Positions 34,834-47,454 of a DNA stretch of 64,000 nucleotides are shown here, in pieces (position 1 is the stretch's first letter; every line of letters begins with the position of its first letter). This stretch comes from Populus alba (lineage: Eukaryota > Streptophyta > Magnoliopsida > Malpighiales > Salicaceae). Location of the stretch: positions 12,838,967 through 12,902,966 of the forward strand of contig NC_133299.1 in assembly GCF_005239225.2 (NCBI RefSeq), given 5' to 3'. Below the pieces are notes generated by a model that ran no database searches, had not been told where the DNA came from, and saw only the letters and a program-made list of their open reading frames with translations. The translations under genes and the position numbers were made by a program.

Positions 34834-36160
34834 TTGGCTTTTTTTCATAAAATATCTTCAAACATATTTATGTTATGTCATTATGGTGACATTATTGTTC
34901 TTAATATGAATAATAGTATCACATATAATGGTAGGAGTAGTTTATTGTTAAATGTTAATTTAAACATGTTATATGCAGAAATGAAAGCAACTAATCATAC
35001 ATTTGGGTGGAATTATAATGATATTAATGTTGAAATAACTTGGAGGTGTCAAATTAATGAACATTAATATTATTTTTTATCGATTGTGTGTGATGGTAAT
35101 TTTAAGATAATGATTGATTATTTCATTTAAAGGGGTTTGAACATGATGGTATTGTATATGAGTAATCAATCAAGATATGAGTTTTTTTCCAACTTTTGCT
35201 GGTCCTTTAAAATCAGTTAGTAGAGGTAAAAATAATTTAATATCGGATGATTTGCTGCAAAGGATAAATGATACTATGTTTGATAATCTATTTCCTGATC
35301 AACATAGATTTGACTGTTCTGAGCTTGGTAATAATAAAGATGATGATACGTTAGACCTAAATATGATGGTAAATATTGATGATGATGTTGATAATAATGT
35401 TGATGATGATATTGACGATGAAATCATACCTTATATTCATGAATTTAGAGATGCTTCTGAGTCTAGTTTTGTTATTTCTAATGATTGAACACTTAGTCAT
35501 AGATTTATTTCATGAGGGTCTAATTTGGAGGTTGAACAAACATTTAGTAGTAAAAATGGATTGATTAATATAGTTAAACGGTAGCATATTGCATATTTGG
35601 TTGAATACCAAGTCCAATGATCAAACTTTGTATTTGTTTAATTGTAATGTGTGCAAGCACCTGAATGCAAATTGTATTTGCACGAGGAATATCATAAAAG
35701 GTTGGATTTATTTAAGATAACAAAGTTAAAAGGACTACACATATGTGTTTTGACCTTTTCCAAAAAAACCACCACCAACTTGATGCAAATTTTATTGTTA
35801 ATACTATATCAACATTTGTTATGAATAAGCTTTTAATGATGGTTGCAAGCATACAAAATAAAATAAAATTGCATTACAAGAACAAAATTTCATATGATAA
35901 AGCATGAGTTGCAAAATAGAAGATGATGGGGTATCTTTTTGGTTCATATAAGGAGTCTTTTGAAAAACTATCGAGGTTATTGGCAATAAAAGAATTAAAC
36001 CCTAAAACAATTGTTTTATCGCAAAATGAAATCTCGATGATAGTATAATGGTTTTTTAGAGTTTTTTTTTTTTTGTCATTTGATCCTTATATTAAAGGTT
36101 TCAAGTATTATAAATCACCCATTAGTGCTGATGGCACATATTTGTATTAGTGTATTAGTG
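34834..36160 (+). pseudogene. Mutator-like (MULE) transposase remnant, N-terminal half
   Basis: The open piece at 34834-35067 reads CHYGDIIVLNMNNSITYNGR...LNMLYAEMKATNHTFGWNYNDI, the PB1-like N-terminal domain that starts many plant MULE proteins. A second open piece (35177-35488) is acidic (DDD/VDDDIDDEI), the usual linker. Broken frames from 35500 onward give the DNA-binding region with Cys residues (CNVCKHLNANCICT, about 35645-35685), then HHQLDANFIVNT and ISYDKAWVAK-like motifs (stop at the Trp). Then FGSYKESFEKLSRLLAIKELNPKTIV and ...GFKYYKSPISADGTYLY (about 36095-36149), where DGTYL corresponds to the first catalytic Asp. The sequence stops there, so the rest of the DDE domain is missing. 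Dead, multiply interrupted. Confidence 0.7.
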
Positions 36161-37143
36161 ATTTTTTTATAGGTTTTTAAGTGGGAAAAAATTTTAGGTA
36201 TAGTTTCTGTATAAGAGAAACTCTACCCAAATTTTGTTAAAATTATAAAATCTTTAACTCTCTAAAATCATTAACTAAATTAAATGTCATATTAACAAAG
36301 TAAATAATAAATCTCATAAAAAAGACATTCATTTGTTAGATTTAAATGGCACAATAGCCCTGCTACCAATCCTCTAGCTCAATTGGTTTGTTAATTGATC
36401 TAGTTGTATAAATCTATCAATTGGTTCACACAAAAACTATGATTTTATGAATTTTTTTCTTCCTAATATGTTCCAAGTTAAAATATGTATCTTTGTTCAA
36501 TTTATAGACTAAAAAAAAAAACTACAATTAAAATCTCAAAAATTTATTGTTCACATAATAGTTTAACTCTGTTTTTTAGTGTTAAACGATCAGCAAATTT
36601 AACTTACTATTATGAAATGGTTGACCAATTTGCTATGAATTTAATTCAATGTCGCGGTTCAAAACCACAACATTTTTTTAAATATTACGTTTCTAAATTG
36701 CAACATTAATTAAATATCGTAATTTTGAATCACAACATCTATAAGTGTGCTATTTTGCCAAAACCTTTTACTCTTATGCTAATTCTCTTGTTTTTTTTTT
36801 TTTTTTTGCATGCTAATTGCTCAATTTATCTAAAGATAATCACAATTCAAAGTGTTCAAGATTGAGTTCAATTGGCTATTTGAGAGTGTAATAAATGTTT
36901 TTAAAAATGCCTTTTCTCTTGAAAATATATCAAAATGATACATATTTTTTATTTTTTAAATTTTATGTTTAATGTTAGCACATTAAAACAATCCAACACA
37001 CAAAAGAATTTAAAACAATTTTTTTTTTTTAAAGTTTTTGAAAGTGAGGTTTCACAGCAATGCAAAACACACTTGATCATTGTTTTCTATCACTAGCAAA
37101 ATCAAGGATAGGAGTTTGGTGGTTTATTTTGCTTATGTGATTG
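36161..37143. other. AT-rich spacer with one dispersed repeat copy
   Basis: No gene. It contains poly-T runs (36791-36809) and an AT-rich dispersed repeat at 36895-37035. The 74-residue open frame at 36485-36709 has no recognisable features. Confidence 0.6.
36895..37035 (+). repeat. AT-rich dispersed repeat copy
   Basis: AAATGTTTTTAAAAATGCCT, then CTTGAAAATATATCAAAATG, a T-rich block, then AATGTTAGCACATTAAAACA and ATCCAAC. All three diagnostic parts of the family are present in order. Confidence 0.65.
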
Positions 37144-37899
37144 GTTCTCTCCATAGTTATTAAACCCGGTCCAAAGATTGACCCGGCTAAAGGGACCGGG
37201 TCCCGGGTTTCATGGGTCAACTCGGATCAACCCGAAAAAATTAAGAAAAATTAAAGTTTTAATATTTTATATGAAAAAATTAAGAAAAAGTCCATGTAAA
37301 TATAGGCTATAGATATTGTAAATAATAAAGTTTAAAAAAATATTTTAAAAAGTTTTTTATTCTATATTAAAAAGATATTATGTTAAGCTTTTAAGCTGAA
37401 GTATTTAAACAAATTTTTTTTTTTACCCCACATTGGAAAAAACATAACTTTTTTCTTGGGAACATAGTATATATACTAATGGGTTTAAATTCCACATTGA
37501 GTTTCAAATTTCACATTAAAAAAGGATAGCTTTTTTCTTAGGAATATAGAGTATATATACTAATGGGTTTCAAATTTCACATTCAAAGATACTATGTTAT
37601 CATTTTAAGTTGAAGTATTTAAACCAAAAGGTTTTTTATCGTACAATGAAAAAAAATAACTTTTTTTTAGGAAATATAGAGTATATATATTAATGGGTTT
37701 CAAATCCCACATTTGAAAAAAAAAAAATAGATCTTGCTCAGGTCTTACTCGGGTTGCCCGGGTTACAGGTCGACCGGGTTTAGCCGGGTCGTTGCACCGG
37801 TCAGTTTTTTGACAAACCCGGACCGGTCAAGCCCTAAAGTTAACCAGGTTTCAGATCGACCCGCCGTGCCAATTTAGATTTAATAACTATGGTCCTCTC
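37144..37899. mobile_element. hAT-like non-autonomous DNA transposon (MITE) with 8-bp target duplication
   Basis: The element spans 37152-37891 (740 bases). Terminal inverted repeats begin CATAGTTATTAAA at both ends (13 bases perfect). They are flanked by GTTCTCTC (37144-37151) and GTCCTCTC (37892-37899), an 8-base duplication with one mismatch. The 8-base duplication and a terminus starting with CA fit the hAT superfamily. The two ends are GC-rich, with repeated GGGT/ACCCGG words and palindromes such as CCGGGTCCCGG. The centre (about 37360-37730) is AT-rich and made of three degenerate tandem units containing TATATATACTAATGGGTTT. No coding capacity, so mobilisation would need a transposase in trans. 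Confidence 0.7.
37355..37725 (+). repeat. Internal tandem repeats of the hAT-like element
   Basis: Three degenerate units share a word like GGAATATAGAGTATATATAC followed by TAATGGGTTTCAAAT and CACATT (around 37461-37498, 37540-37581 and 37671-37712). A longer word, ATTTTAAGTTGAAGTATTTAAAC, also recurs in variant form (37386-37411 and 37601-37624). They explain the length of this non-autonomous copy. Confidence 0.6.
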
Positions 37900-39537
37900 A
37901 CTCACACCAATACAAGCTTAAGTTTCCCCTGGCCAGAAAAAACAGAAACGAGTAGCATTTCACATTTAGTTCTTGATAACACCCCTTTTTTTTTAAAAAA
38001 AAAAAAATATTTTTCCAGCCATTTAGACCTGCCCGAATCCAGCCTTAATGGGCTAGAATTTCAGCCGAACGGTCCGCACCCTACTCTCCTTGCCCAAAAC
38101 GGTTAGCCACCGTCTCCAACCAAAGTGCATAGTACAGCAACCCAATAGAACATGGCACATGATTCAATCTTCTCTTTCACTAGGGAAAGAACATATAAAA
38201 ACACTCAATTACCAGGCCAACGAGGGTAATTTTGATCCTAGCAATACAATTCCAACATACAACCATACAAAGTCAACTTATAGCCTGTATTGAAAGCTAG
38301 GGCTGTTCACCATGGCCAGGTCGAACAAGCATACGAATTTGAAGTTTAGAAACACAATCTACTCGCATCAAATACACATCCCTTAAACTTCAATTACATT
38401 TTATACATTAGTTTCTCAGCATCAAGACTGTTTTTTGAGGAACAAGACTGTTTTTTGAGGAACAACCCAAACCATAAGCGTTCAAACCCATCACTCCACT
38501 AGCTCAAGATATGACCATGGGAGACTTGATTTTTGTGTGAAGTTTTTTCACACCTTCATCAGTTCTGATGCCTAACAGCATTCCTCTACTTGAGTACTCC
38601 CACAACCGATAGTTATAAACTGAACGATGTGTTTTGCATACATAGGAAGTATTTCCTGCTTGCCTTTATACTTAATGCATTTGTGGGAAAGGTTTTATAC
38701 TTTCCCAACGTCTTAATTTGCATTGCTGTTATTAAGCAGATAAGCTATGCTTGTGAGAATTGGCATTAGAGCTTGGGAAAATAATGAGAGAGCGGCCTCA
38801 AACCAATGGGAAAATTACATTCTACACCAACAGGGCATGGAAACCAATGGGAAATTTTCTGGTTAGTTTCACAAGTATCCATTCAGGATCTAAAAGATGG
38901 ATTGATTGCTGACAGGTGAGAGGATTTTTTCTTTTGTTCAGGAGCGCTTTCCTACGAACTAAAAGGAAATCTATTAGAAGGGTAGTGGTAAATGCCATTG
39001 ATCAAGCATTTAAACATTAACATCGTCATGTAAACAACATACATCAAATGAACAAATGCACTGATTATATTCACAAATCATGACCTATGCACAGTAATGA
39101 CAATATTTCCAATCTGATGACTTGATCTGAACAATGATGCAATTATAATTAACATTTCAAACATCACAAATCAACCAAGAAGTGATAATATGGTGCAGTA
39201 CTATGCTGGAATGCTTAAGTTTTCCATGAATTACTATACATCTACAGGAATTCATCTGCTTCATGCATTTAATGGGTTTCACATTAGGCTATTGTAAACA
39301 GTTTGATGAGCCTAGAGATAAATTTGGCATTCTAGTTAAATACAACAAATTTGGACCCACTGAGAAGCGGCCGAAATTGTATGCGTTGTGGCAGAAGATA
39401 TATAAAAGTCAATTCACATTTACTCTCCTATCATGTGAATTTTGAAGAACTCCAATAAGCTTGAACTTACAACTGTATCTGCAACACTAACTTTCACCTT
39501 TCTATTTGTGTTGATAGAAGAGTTATATCAATATTAC
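37900..39537. other. Region downstream of the AHP gene
   Basis: No gene supported. The part nearest 39537 probably holds the AHP 3' untranslated region. It includes a perfect 20-base tandem duplication at 38423-38462. Short open frames at 38090-38293 and 39263-39445 show no domain. Confidence 0.55.
38423..38462. repeat. Perfect 20-base tandem duplication
   Basis: The unit CAAGACTGTTTTTTGAGGAA occurs twice head to tail without mismatch. A likely recent slippage or duplication event. Confidence 0.9.
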
Positions 39538-41507
39538 TTATTGCATAGCTGGAACTGAACCCCCTGCTGCCACAATCTGTCGCTCCAGCTACAGCAGCCA
39601 AAAAGGAAGAAAAAAGAATGAAAACCGTTAACTTAAGATTGAAATTGATACAGATATGTCAAAACAAATTCTAATTTTTTACAAGAAAGATGCTTGAGTG
39701 ATTTTTAATCACCCAAAGGAAGGGAATTTCTAAAAAAATACTCCCCATGATTCCTACATGGCACATGGGTAGACACCGGAAACTAAATCAAACTAGGGAT
39801 TTTAAAATGATGTGTTGTACAACAATGATGGAGTTTCAACAAATGAAGTAATCTTTTTAATACACATTATTTACTCACAGTGAATAGAGTTTGAAGATTG
39901 GCTTTCAACTGCGTGTACTCATGATTTACTTGTTGCAGACATCTCAAACACCTGCACAAACATTCTGGGGTCAATCAAAATCCTCTGCAACTGCCATAAG
40001 ACTAAGGTAAAAAGCCAAAAAAAAAAAAAAAACTGGCCAATAAATACCCAGCAAGATCAACTTGAAGGCACTTAATATTAATTACATTAGCAAATCAAGG
40101 CTCCAATTCTTCAACAGTCAATGATCTTTCAGCTTCAATGTCATGGCAGAAGTTTTTAGGACTTCATCCTAATTCTATAATCCTGAACCATGGCCATCTC
40201 ATGAAAACCTATTAAACTAATTGCTTAACTGGTATAGTATTCAAAATTGTCAAACTTTTTATCCACGATCATTTAAATAAGTAATACAATTCAGGAGACC
40301 ATAGGAACTCAGCTGTAAGAGTAAAACATTATACCTGAATCTGCACATATAATTCTTTTGCGACTTCTAACAAACCAAAACATAAATAATCAAGAATCTT
40401 ATGGTAGATAAACTTTCAAGAGCAACTGGATAAAAAATATGAGTTAATATTGATTGAAAGGAAAAAATAAAACATTGCAATAAAGGCGTGTGTTAAGAAA
40501 TCTCACCCTTCACGGTTTTGGGCTTCACAAAAAGTTTTGAAGGCAATGCAGACATTTTTAATTCTTGCTGCACCTATGCTGTTAGCCATAAAAAGCAATA
40601 ATATAACCAAAAAAAATATATGAAACAAAACCAGTAAACTAACAAATATGTAAAGTGATTCCCACAACATGACTTGATATTAATATCATCAAATTTCCAA
40701 TGTTATGATTATGAGTTCCAAAATATCCCTGGCATGGTATTACTGATTTTTGAAGCAGTCATTAAACATGTCTCCTCGAAAGCGACTAAATCACAAATGA
40801 GACAATCAAATAACCTATGATGAAATAAGGATGTGAGTGAATACCTGGAACTACTACCTTTCAGTTGATGAACGTGAGAATCCACCTGTTTGAAGTCCAC
40901 AACCTGCTGTTCTCTGAAAAAAGAAAAACCCAGTAAGGCAATTTTGCAGGCGAACAAGTACTTTCTGCCTGCCAAGAAAGCGAGAAGCAAAGAGCTGCAC
41001 AATTAACTAGAAAACTTTACGTATCTCTACATGAAATCCAAGAAAATGAAGGCATGAAAAACAAACTCACAGGGCTTTGGCCATATTATTAACAAGCTTT
41101 TCACAATCTTCAAAGAAGAGAGACACAACCTCCATCACAAAATCAGGGCTGCTCTCATCTTGTAGCTTTTGCAACTGAGTAAACTGATCGTCCACAAAAC
41201 CCTTTCTCAAAACCAACAAAACCCTTTCGTCAAAAAAACCTCTAAAACCATTCCAAATCAAGAAACCAAATATTAACCAAGAAACGAGTTCCCTTAATTC
41301 GAGAAAAAGAAATAAAGACAACCACAAAATCTTTCCGTAGTTTCCCCAAACAGAAAACAAATCGTATATCTGTCTTAATCATTCAAAATCAAACAGTTTT
41401 CTCAGTTTCAGAATATTTACTACATATAATAAGTACAAACTAACCTCTCGGTAGAGAGGAGCTAGGAAATCGGCAAGCTGTCTCTGCAACTGACTCAGAA
41501 CATCCAT
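39538..41507 (-). CDS. AHP1: Histidine-containing phosphotransfer protein (AHP1-like), 6 exons
   Basis: Exons 41507-41445, 41201-41071, 40913-40845, 40578-40507, 39951-39879 and 39588-39538 sum to 459 nt (152 residues; Arabidopsis AHP1-3 and 5 are about 154-157). All introns are GT-AG. The protein carries phosphate from cytokinin receptor histidine kinases at the ER/plasma membrane to nuclear response regulators. It is a single HPt four-helix bundle. The phospho-acceptor is His80 in [18 protein letters not shown], with Lys83 and Gly84 conserved. It is therefore a true transmitter rather than an AHP6-type pseudo-HPt, which has Asn there. The N-terminal [21 protein letters not shown] and the exon-2 block [19 protein letters not shown] are typical of the family. 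The AHP1 subtype is assigned from memory; the family call is firm. Confidence 0.94.
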
Positions 41508-41607
41508 GAATTGAGTTGGATTTCAACACAGAAAAAACAAAAAATAATACTCAGTATATCTTTAAGGCTGGACGCTAGGATCTAGCACTAGCACTAGTCC
41601 TAGTCAT

Positions 41608-41632
41608 AATATATATTATATACAGATTAATG
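41608..41632 (-). promoter_or_regulatory. AHP1: Possible TATA region of the AHP gene
   Basis: The minus strand has TATATAATATATATTATG about 105-125 bases upstream of the ATG, a plausible core promoter in AT-rich surroundings. It could equally be a simple AT stretch. Confidence 0.35.
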
Positions 41633-43258
41633 TAAAGTTAGATTTGGGCTTAGTTAAAATGAATTATTTTTGGAAATAATAAGGCTTGTGGAAACTAACT
41701 AATGACTTATTCAAAATTGGGCTAATTACTATTCTAATGAGCACTAACAAGAAAATTTCTGCTTCGTTACTGCTTTGGGCTATTTGTTTTTTTTTTTTTA
41801 AATTAAAAGTTCGAGCAAAGCCCGATACATTAGCAGGCCAGGCCTACAAACTAAAATGAATGATACGAGCCAGTCCGAAATCAAAACCCCGCTCACTATA
41901 CGCCCTCAAAAGAATTAAAATTAAAAAATTAAAAAAATCAATGAAACAATGTGGTATAAGATTTATTGTACCGTGTATTAAAACAATGATGTCTTTCCCT
42001 TTTGAAAGCAATTGAGTGTAAAATCATCTTTTTCAAAAGACATTACCGAAGATTGATTAGACGTTACTGAAATAATTGGGAGCAAATTAGTTTATACTCA
42101 TAGTTTTAGCTTAGTGTAAAGACATGGCTTTCCTTAAAAGCATAAATAAACAAACAAATAAATGTCTTTTAGAGGATTTTTTTTGTTTTTTTAATAATCA
42201 AATGATATTTTAAACAAGCCAAAATAATTTTACTTTTGTTAGGAACATTGTTTATTTTCACCGTGGTTTTTTTTTTTATTATAATCCATTCCATTGAGGA
42301 TAATTAGATGTTTTAATAACTATATAATATTAGTAAAAAAAGAGGTGTGGGAAGCTTCCACAATGTTTGGACAACACATATGGTTGTGTTTGGTCATCAA
42401 ATGGTGGCTTTTAAGGTGGTGTTCACACCATTTCGGTAGCTTTTTGATATAAATCAAGTTAGGTTTGAATTTTATCTTAAAATGCTTACTAATCAATTTT
42501 GCGAGAATGCGCATATTTATTAAAAAGTATATTAGATTAAACTGAAATTTTATAGAGATATTAGATACATGGAACTATAATATGATAAAATTTCATGTCA
42601 ATTGGAGTTCAGAAACATATTATTGAAATTAGTTGAACTAGTTGTTACTGTTTTGGTAGATCGTAGTCAAAATGTTTTTTTTTTTGCTATTTTCTACCCA
42701 ATCAATCTAGACTTGTAATGGATTAATTTTGGATAACAAAGAGAGTAAATTAAGCTTATTTAAGCACTAAACTTGTGTGTAGTCTTAGGCTACAAAGGTT
42801 CCTAATGTGGCTTGGATTCATTGATGAATTGGAGTCATTTCTTTTCTAAGATATGTGTGGCGACTAAGTGCTCTATTAATACTTTAGTTTCAGTTGTTTT
42901 TTTTTTCTTTAAGTTTTAGCATCTTAGAGAGAATTTTAACACTTGATTTTTCATTTTTAATTTATACTTTTGTTTCCTTGCAAAAATAGGAATTCCAATA
43001 TTACGAAAGTTGTCGACTCTAATGCTGCCAAATTTACTGAATTTGTAGGGAATTAAATACTCATAAGGAACTGCCTTTAATTTCCATTTCCAATAAGAAA
43101 TCCTTGCTTTGTAGGAAATCCAAAAACATATGGAAATAATGATTTTTGCCTAACCTTTTGCTTCCAAGCTTTGCTGCATATGCTAGCCTAATAAAGTATC
43201 TATATTTTTTTGTTTTGCATGGATCATATTAATTAAAGCTTGATCATTACTTATTGTA
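41633..43258. other. Intergenic region between AHP and the copia element
   Basis: AT-rich, no gene supported. It contains T-runs (41788-41800, 42269-42279, 42676-42686) and no recognised transposon. Confidence 0.6.
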
Positions 43259-43263
43259 GTCTT

Positions 43264-43441
43264 TGTCAAATTGGCTGAATGCCTTCTTTATATGAGAGTC
43301 CCGTTCCTTAAATAGGAAGGAATCCTGATTTACATCACATTCCTATAATTTAGGCCTAAAGTATAGGAAGATACTTATCCTATAATTACACTTCTATTTC
43401 AACTGTATTTCTATCAATAACAACTACTGCCTATGCTAACA
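43264..43441 (-). repeat. 3' LTR of the copia element
   Basis: 178 bases, 97% like the partner LTR outside one 16-base duplication. On the plus strand it starts TGTCAAATTGG and ends CTATGCTAACA. Confidence 0.95.
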
Positions 43442-43455
43442 TCTCCCCTCAAATT
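43442..43455 (-). other. Polypurine tract of the copia element
   Basis: Minus strand AATTTGAGGGGAGA lies directly before the 3' LTR, the plus-strand priming site. Confidence 0.9.
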
Positions 43456-46400
43456 GATGCTGGATGATTAATAAGCATCAATTTGCCAACCAAAAACTGA
43501 TGTCGTTGTCGAGTCATGGATTTGGTGAACACGTCAGCAATCTGGAGATCGATGGAGATATGTGGAAGAGAAATAACATGAGCATCGACGGCTTCGCGGA
43601 TAGAGTGACAATCCACTTCAATATGTTTGGTGCGCTCATGAAAGATGGGATTCATAGCAATCTGAATAGAACTCGTGTTGTCTGCATGGAGGAGAGTAGG
43701 AGTAGTCTGGTGAAATCCCATCTCGGCAAGCAGGCCACGAAGCCAAACAATCTCTGAGCAGGCAGCGGACATGGCGCGATATTCAGATTCGGTCGAGGAT
43801 TTGGAGACTCGATCTTGTTTCTTACTTTTTCTAGAAATCAAGGAATCACCAAGAAACATACACCAACCTGTAACAGAGCGTCTGGTATCAGGACAACCAG
43901 CCCAATATGCATCACTGTATGCAATAAGACTAATAGGAGAGTCAGCTGGGTAGAATAAACCATGGTTAGAAGAACCAAGTAGATATCGAATGATGCGACA
44001 GACTGCTGCTAAGTGTAGATGACGAGGAGATTGCATAAATTGACTGACTTGCTGAACTGCAAAGGAGATATCAGGTCAACTAATAGTAAGATAATTCAAG
44101 CTGCCAACAAGTTGTCGATACAAAGATGGATTAGGAAGAAGATCCTCATCATCACTTTGAAACTTAACATTCACCTCCAAAGAAGTATCCACTGGAGAAG
44201 AAGCTTGAAGACCGGCCAAAGCAATCAAATCATGAGTGTATTTCTGTTGGTGCACATAAATACCAGAAGGGGAAGAATGAACCTCCAAACCCAAGAAGTA
44301 AGTGAGAGAACCAAGGTCTTTCATATGAAAGGAATCCCAAAGATGTTGCTGAAGTCTGCTAATCAATGTCGAATCAGTGCCTGTAATGACAATGTCATCG
44401 ACATAAACAAGTAGGAAAACATACCCAGTAGATGTTGTGCAAAGAAATAATGAAGAATCATATTTGCTTTGCACAAAAGAGAAGCGAAGCAAGGTAGTGC
44501 AAAACTTGTCAAATCATGCTCGGGGAGCTTGTTTCAAACCATACAAGGACCGCTTCAATTTACAAACAACTGATTTAGAAGATGAAACCAAACCCGGTGG
44601 AGGTGCCATATAAATATCCTCTTTGAGATCACCATGAAGAAATGCATTTTTGACGTCCATTTGATGAAATGGCCAACCCTGTGAAGCAGCAATGGCAATA
44701 ATAGTGCGCACAATAGTCATTTTGGCTACGGGGGAAAAAGTCTCTTCATAATCCACCCCGTATTCTTGTCGATTTCCCAGAGCAACCAACCAAGCTTTAT
44801 AGTAGTCTAGAGTGCCATCAGAGCGAAGCTTTATGGAATATACCCATTTACACCCAATGGGTTTAACCGATAAAGGACATGAAACAAGATCCCATGTATG
44901 ATTATCCTGAAGCGCACAAAGTTCTTCCTACATGGCGGTTTGCCAACACTCATGCTGGACAACCTGTGAGTAACATGATGGAACAATAATATTGGATAGA
45001 GTAGCAAAGAAACCAAACCTATAAGGAGGATAAGAAACCCTCGTAGAACGACGAAGAGCAGGCTGCAGAGGGGAAGGTACCGAAGCAGTCTCAGTAGCAG
45101 TATCATATGGTGGGTTAGTATCCGGAAGAGCCAAAATTGGGTGCCGTCTTTCATACACAATTCCAGTGTTAAACCGCTCAAATGACGACACGTCCTCAAA
45201 GTGAGGAAGAATAGGAGCATGCAATGAAGATGCAGCAGGAGTAGCAGTAGGGAAAAAATATTGATTTTAAAAGAAGAGCACATTTCAAGAGACACGAAAT
45301 TTGCTATAACTTAGATCATAACAAACAAAACCTTTGTGAGAAATGCTATAACCTAGAAAAGCACATTTAGCAGACCGAGCAGAAAGTTTGCGGCGTTCAT
45401 TAGAAGGCAAATGAATAAAACAGACACAACCAAAAGTATGCAAATCAGAGTAGCTAGGAGCCTCATGATATAGACGATAATAAGAGGAGTCGAAATTTAA
45501 CACCTGGAAGGGCAAACGGTTGATTAAATAAACAGCAGTAGACAATGCTTCAACCAAGAATTTAGAGGGAACAGACAAGGAAGCAATAAGGTTCTAGTGA
45601 CATCCAACAAATATCGATTCTTACGCTCAGCAACTCCATTTTGTTGAGGTGTATATGGACAAGAACGATGTGAAATAATGCCCTTTTGTAGTAACAAATC
45701 ATGAAAGTCACGTGACATATATTCCCCACCCGAATCAAATTTTAATACCTTAATACCAGTATAAAATTGGTTTTCAACATAGGCAAGAAATGTCTTAAAG
45801 ACGGAAAGAACCTCAGATTTGGAACGTAGGAAGTATACCCAAGTAAACCTACTATAATCATCAATAAAAGTTACAAAGTACTTGGAATGAGCATGAGAAA
45901 GTATCGGTGAAGGTCCCCAAACATCACTATGAATAATATCAAAACATTTTATGGCACGACTACCATGAGAAGGAAAAGGAAGAGTTTTACTCTTACCTAA
46001 CTTACAAGTTGAACAATCAATCAAAGCATTGAAAGAAGAAAATTTATCTTTATTTCCCAACAAACCAGAATTCAACAATCGCGATAAAACAACAGAATTT
46101 GGATGGCCTAAACGTTTATGCCAGACTTCACTTTTATTTAGAACATTTAAGCATGCAAAAGAAAGACAACTAGGAATGGAAAAATGCAGCGGAAATAAGC
46201 GTCCAACTTTAGGCCCCTTTGCAATTACTTTCCCCGACACCTGATCCTGCACAAGACAACCATTACGAGAAAAATGCATATCACAGTTATCATCCACCAG
46301 TTGACCAACTGAAATAAGGTTAGTAAACAGTTCCAGTGATACAAAAATATTCGTGAAGGTAGGATCAATATCTCCAATTTTAGTGATGGTATATGACCAC

Positions 46401-46875
46401 TATTAGCAACTTGAATCTGTGATGAACCATGATACTCTCGCACATTCTTAAGCATACTAGATGAGTTGGTCATATGATTTGAAGCAGCGAAATCAGCAAG
46501 CCAAAGTTGTGAATTGGAAGTATTACCTTGTAGCCCTAGGACCGAGAGGGCTGTAATGATCATTTGCTGCATCATTTCTGGAGTAAGAGAATTGGTAGCG
46601 ACTGTCACAGATGAGCTTTCAGATACCACCGCTGGAAAGGCCTGTATTTTCCGGTTTTGAGGACGAGTGGGACACTCCTTGATAATATGCCCTTGCTGTT
46701 TGCAGTAATTGCAGAACTTCTTTCTATAATTGTTAGCAATGTGGCCATATTCCTTGCAGCTATAACACTGAACATTGCCCATATTCCGGCCTCTACCTCT
46801 TCCCTGGGCAGCAAAAGCAACTGCAGCTGGGTTGTCCTGCTTTAGAGTACTTTGTGTAAGGATTCGCTGTTCTTC
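43449..46875 (-). pseudogene. Copia pol: zinc knuckles, protease, integrase, RT, RNase H (disabled)
   Basis: Zinc knuckles at about 46770-46670: the first has lost its last Cys (CYSCKEYGHIANNY), the second is intact (CNYCKQQGHIIKEC). The protease site reads LADFAASNHMT, where DSGA is expected. Integrase (46297-45524): HKRLGHPN, SDVWGPSP (first Asp), KFDSGGEY (second Asp), NGVAERKNR (Glu). Reverse transcriptase: [45 protein letters not shown], with YVDD intact. RNase H: SDAYWAGCPDTRRSVTGW, KSSTESEYRA, HADNTSS, ADVFTKSM. Frame changes near 46.3 and 45.57 kb and stops ending frames at 45285, 44928, 44514 and 44076 disable it. Natural end at 43449. Confidence 0.93.
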
Positions 46876-47454
46876 CTACAATAATTCCCCAAAACAAACA
46901 TCCAAGGAAGGCAAGGGAGCTTGGTTCATCAAATTCGAGCGAGTAATCTCAAATTCAGATCTTAATTTCATGAGAAATTGATCACGCTTGCTCTGCTCAT
47001 GCACCTTCTGAATAACCAAGATGGATTCTGCTGGAATCTGGGCATAAATGATATCAGTATATTTTACCCATAGGTTCTGAAAACCAGAATAATACTCTTG
47101 AATAGAAAGATTGCCTTGAGAATAATTAGAGATGTCGTTTTCTAATTGAAAACGTCTAGCATTGTTATCTTGATAGTAAACCTTCTTCAGATATTCCCAC
47201 ATGGTTCTTGCTATTTTGTATGGTCTCAGATTAAGAATAACGAGGGGGTCAACTGACCCTAGTATCCAGGACATTATCCGAGCGTCATTGACCTTCCATA
47301 AAGACTGTTTTGTAGCATCAGTAGGGGCTGGATCACTCCCATCCACACGACCCCACAATTCTTTTCCTGTGACGAATACTTGAAACTGAAATTCCCAAGT
47401 AGAATAATTCTTCCCAGTAAATCGGACACCAAACAGATCAGAATTGTTTGACAT
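46876..47454 (-). pseudogene. Copia gag (capsid part)
   Basis: Begins MSNNSDLFGVRFTGKNYSTW (copia gag start; the Trp of the YSTW block is typical). It runs through the UBN2-type gag region (WKVNDARIMSWILGSVDP, MWEYLKKVYYQ, YYSGFQNLW). An in-frame TAG at 46878-46876 stops it; the same frame continues 31 codons later into the zinc-knuckle region. The open frame is otherwise clean over 192 residues. Confidence 0.9.

Noticed and set aside
13254..41507. The four host genes as a possible biosynthetic cluster
   Set aside because: Same strand, but cutin synthesis, nucleotide-sugar transport, water transport and cytokinin relay share no pathway, and the spacers are large.
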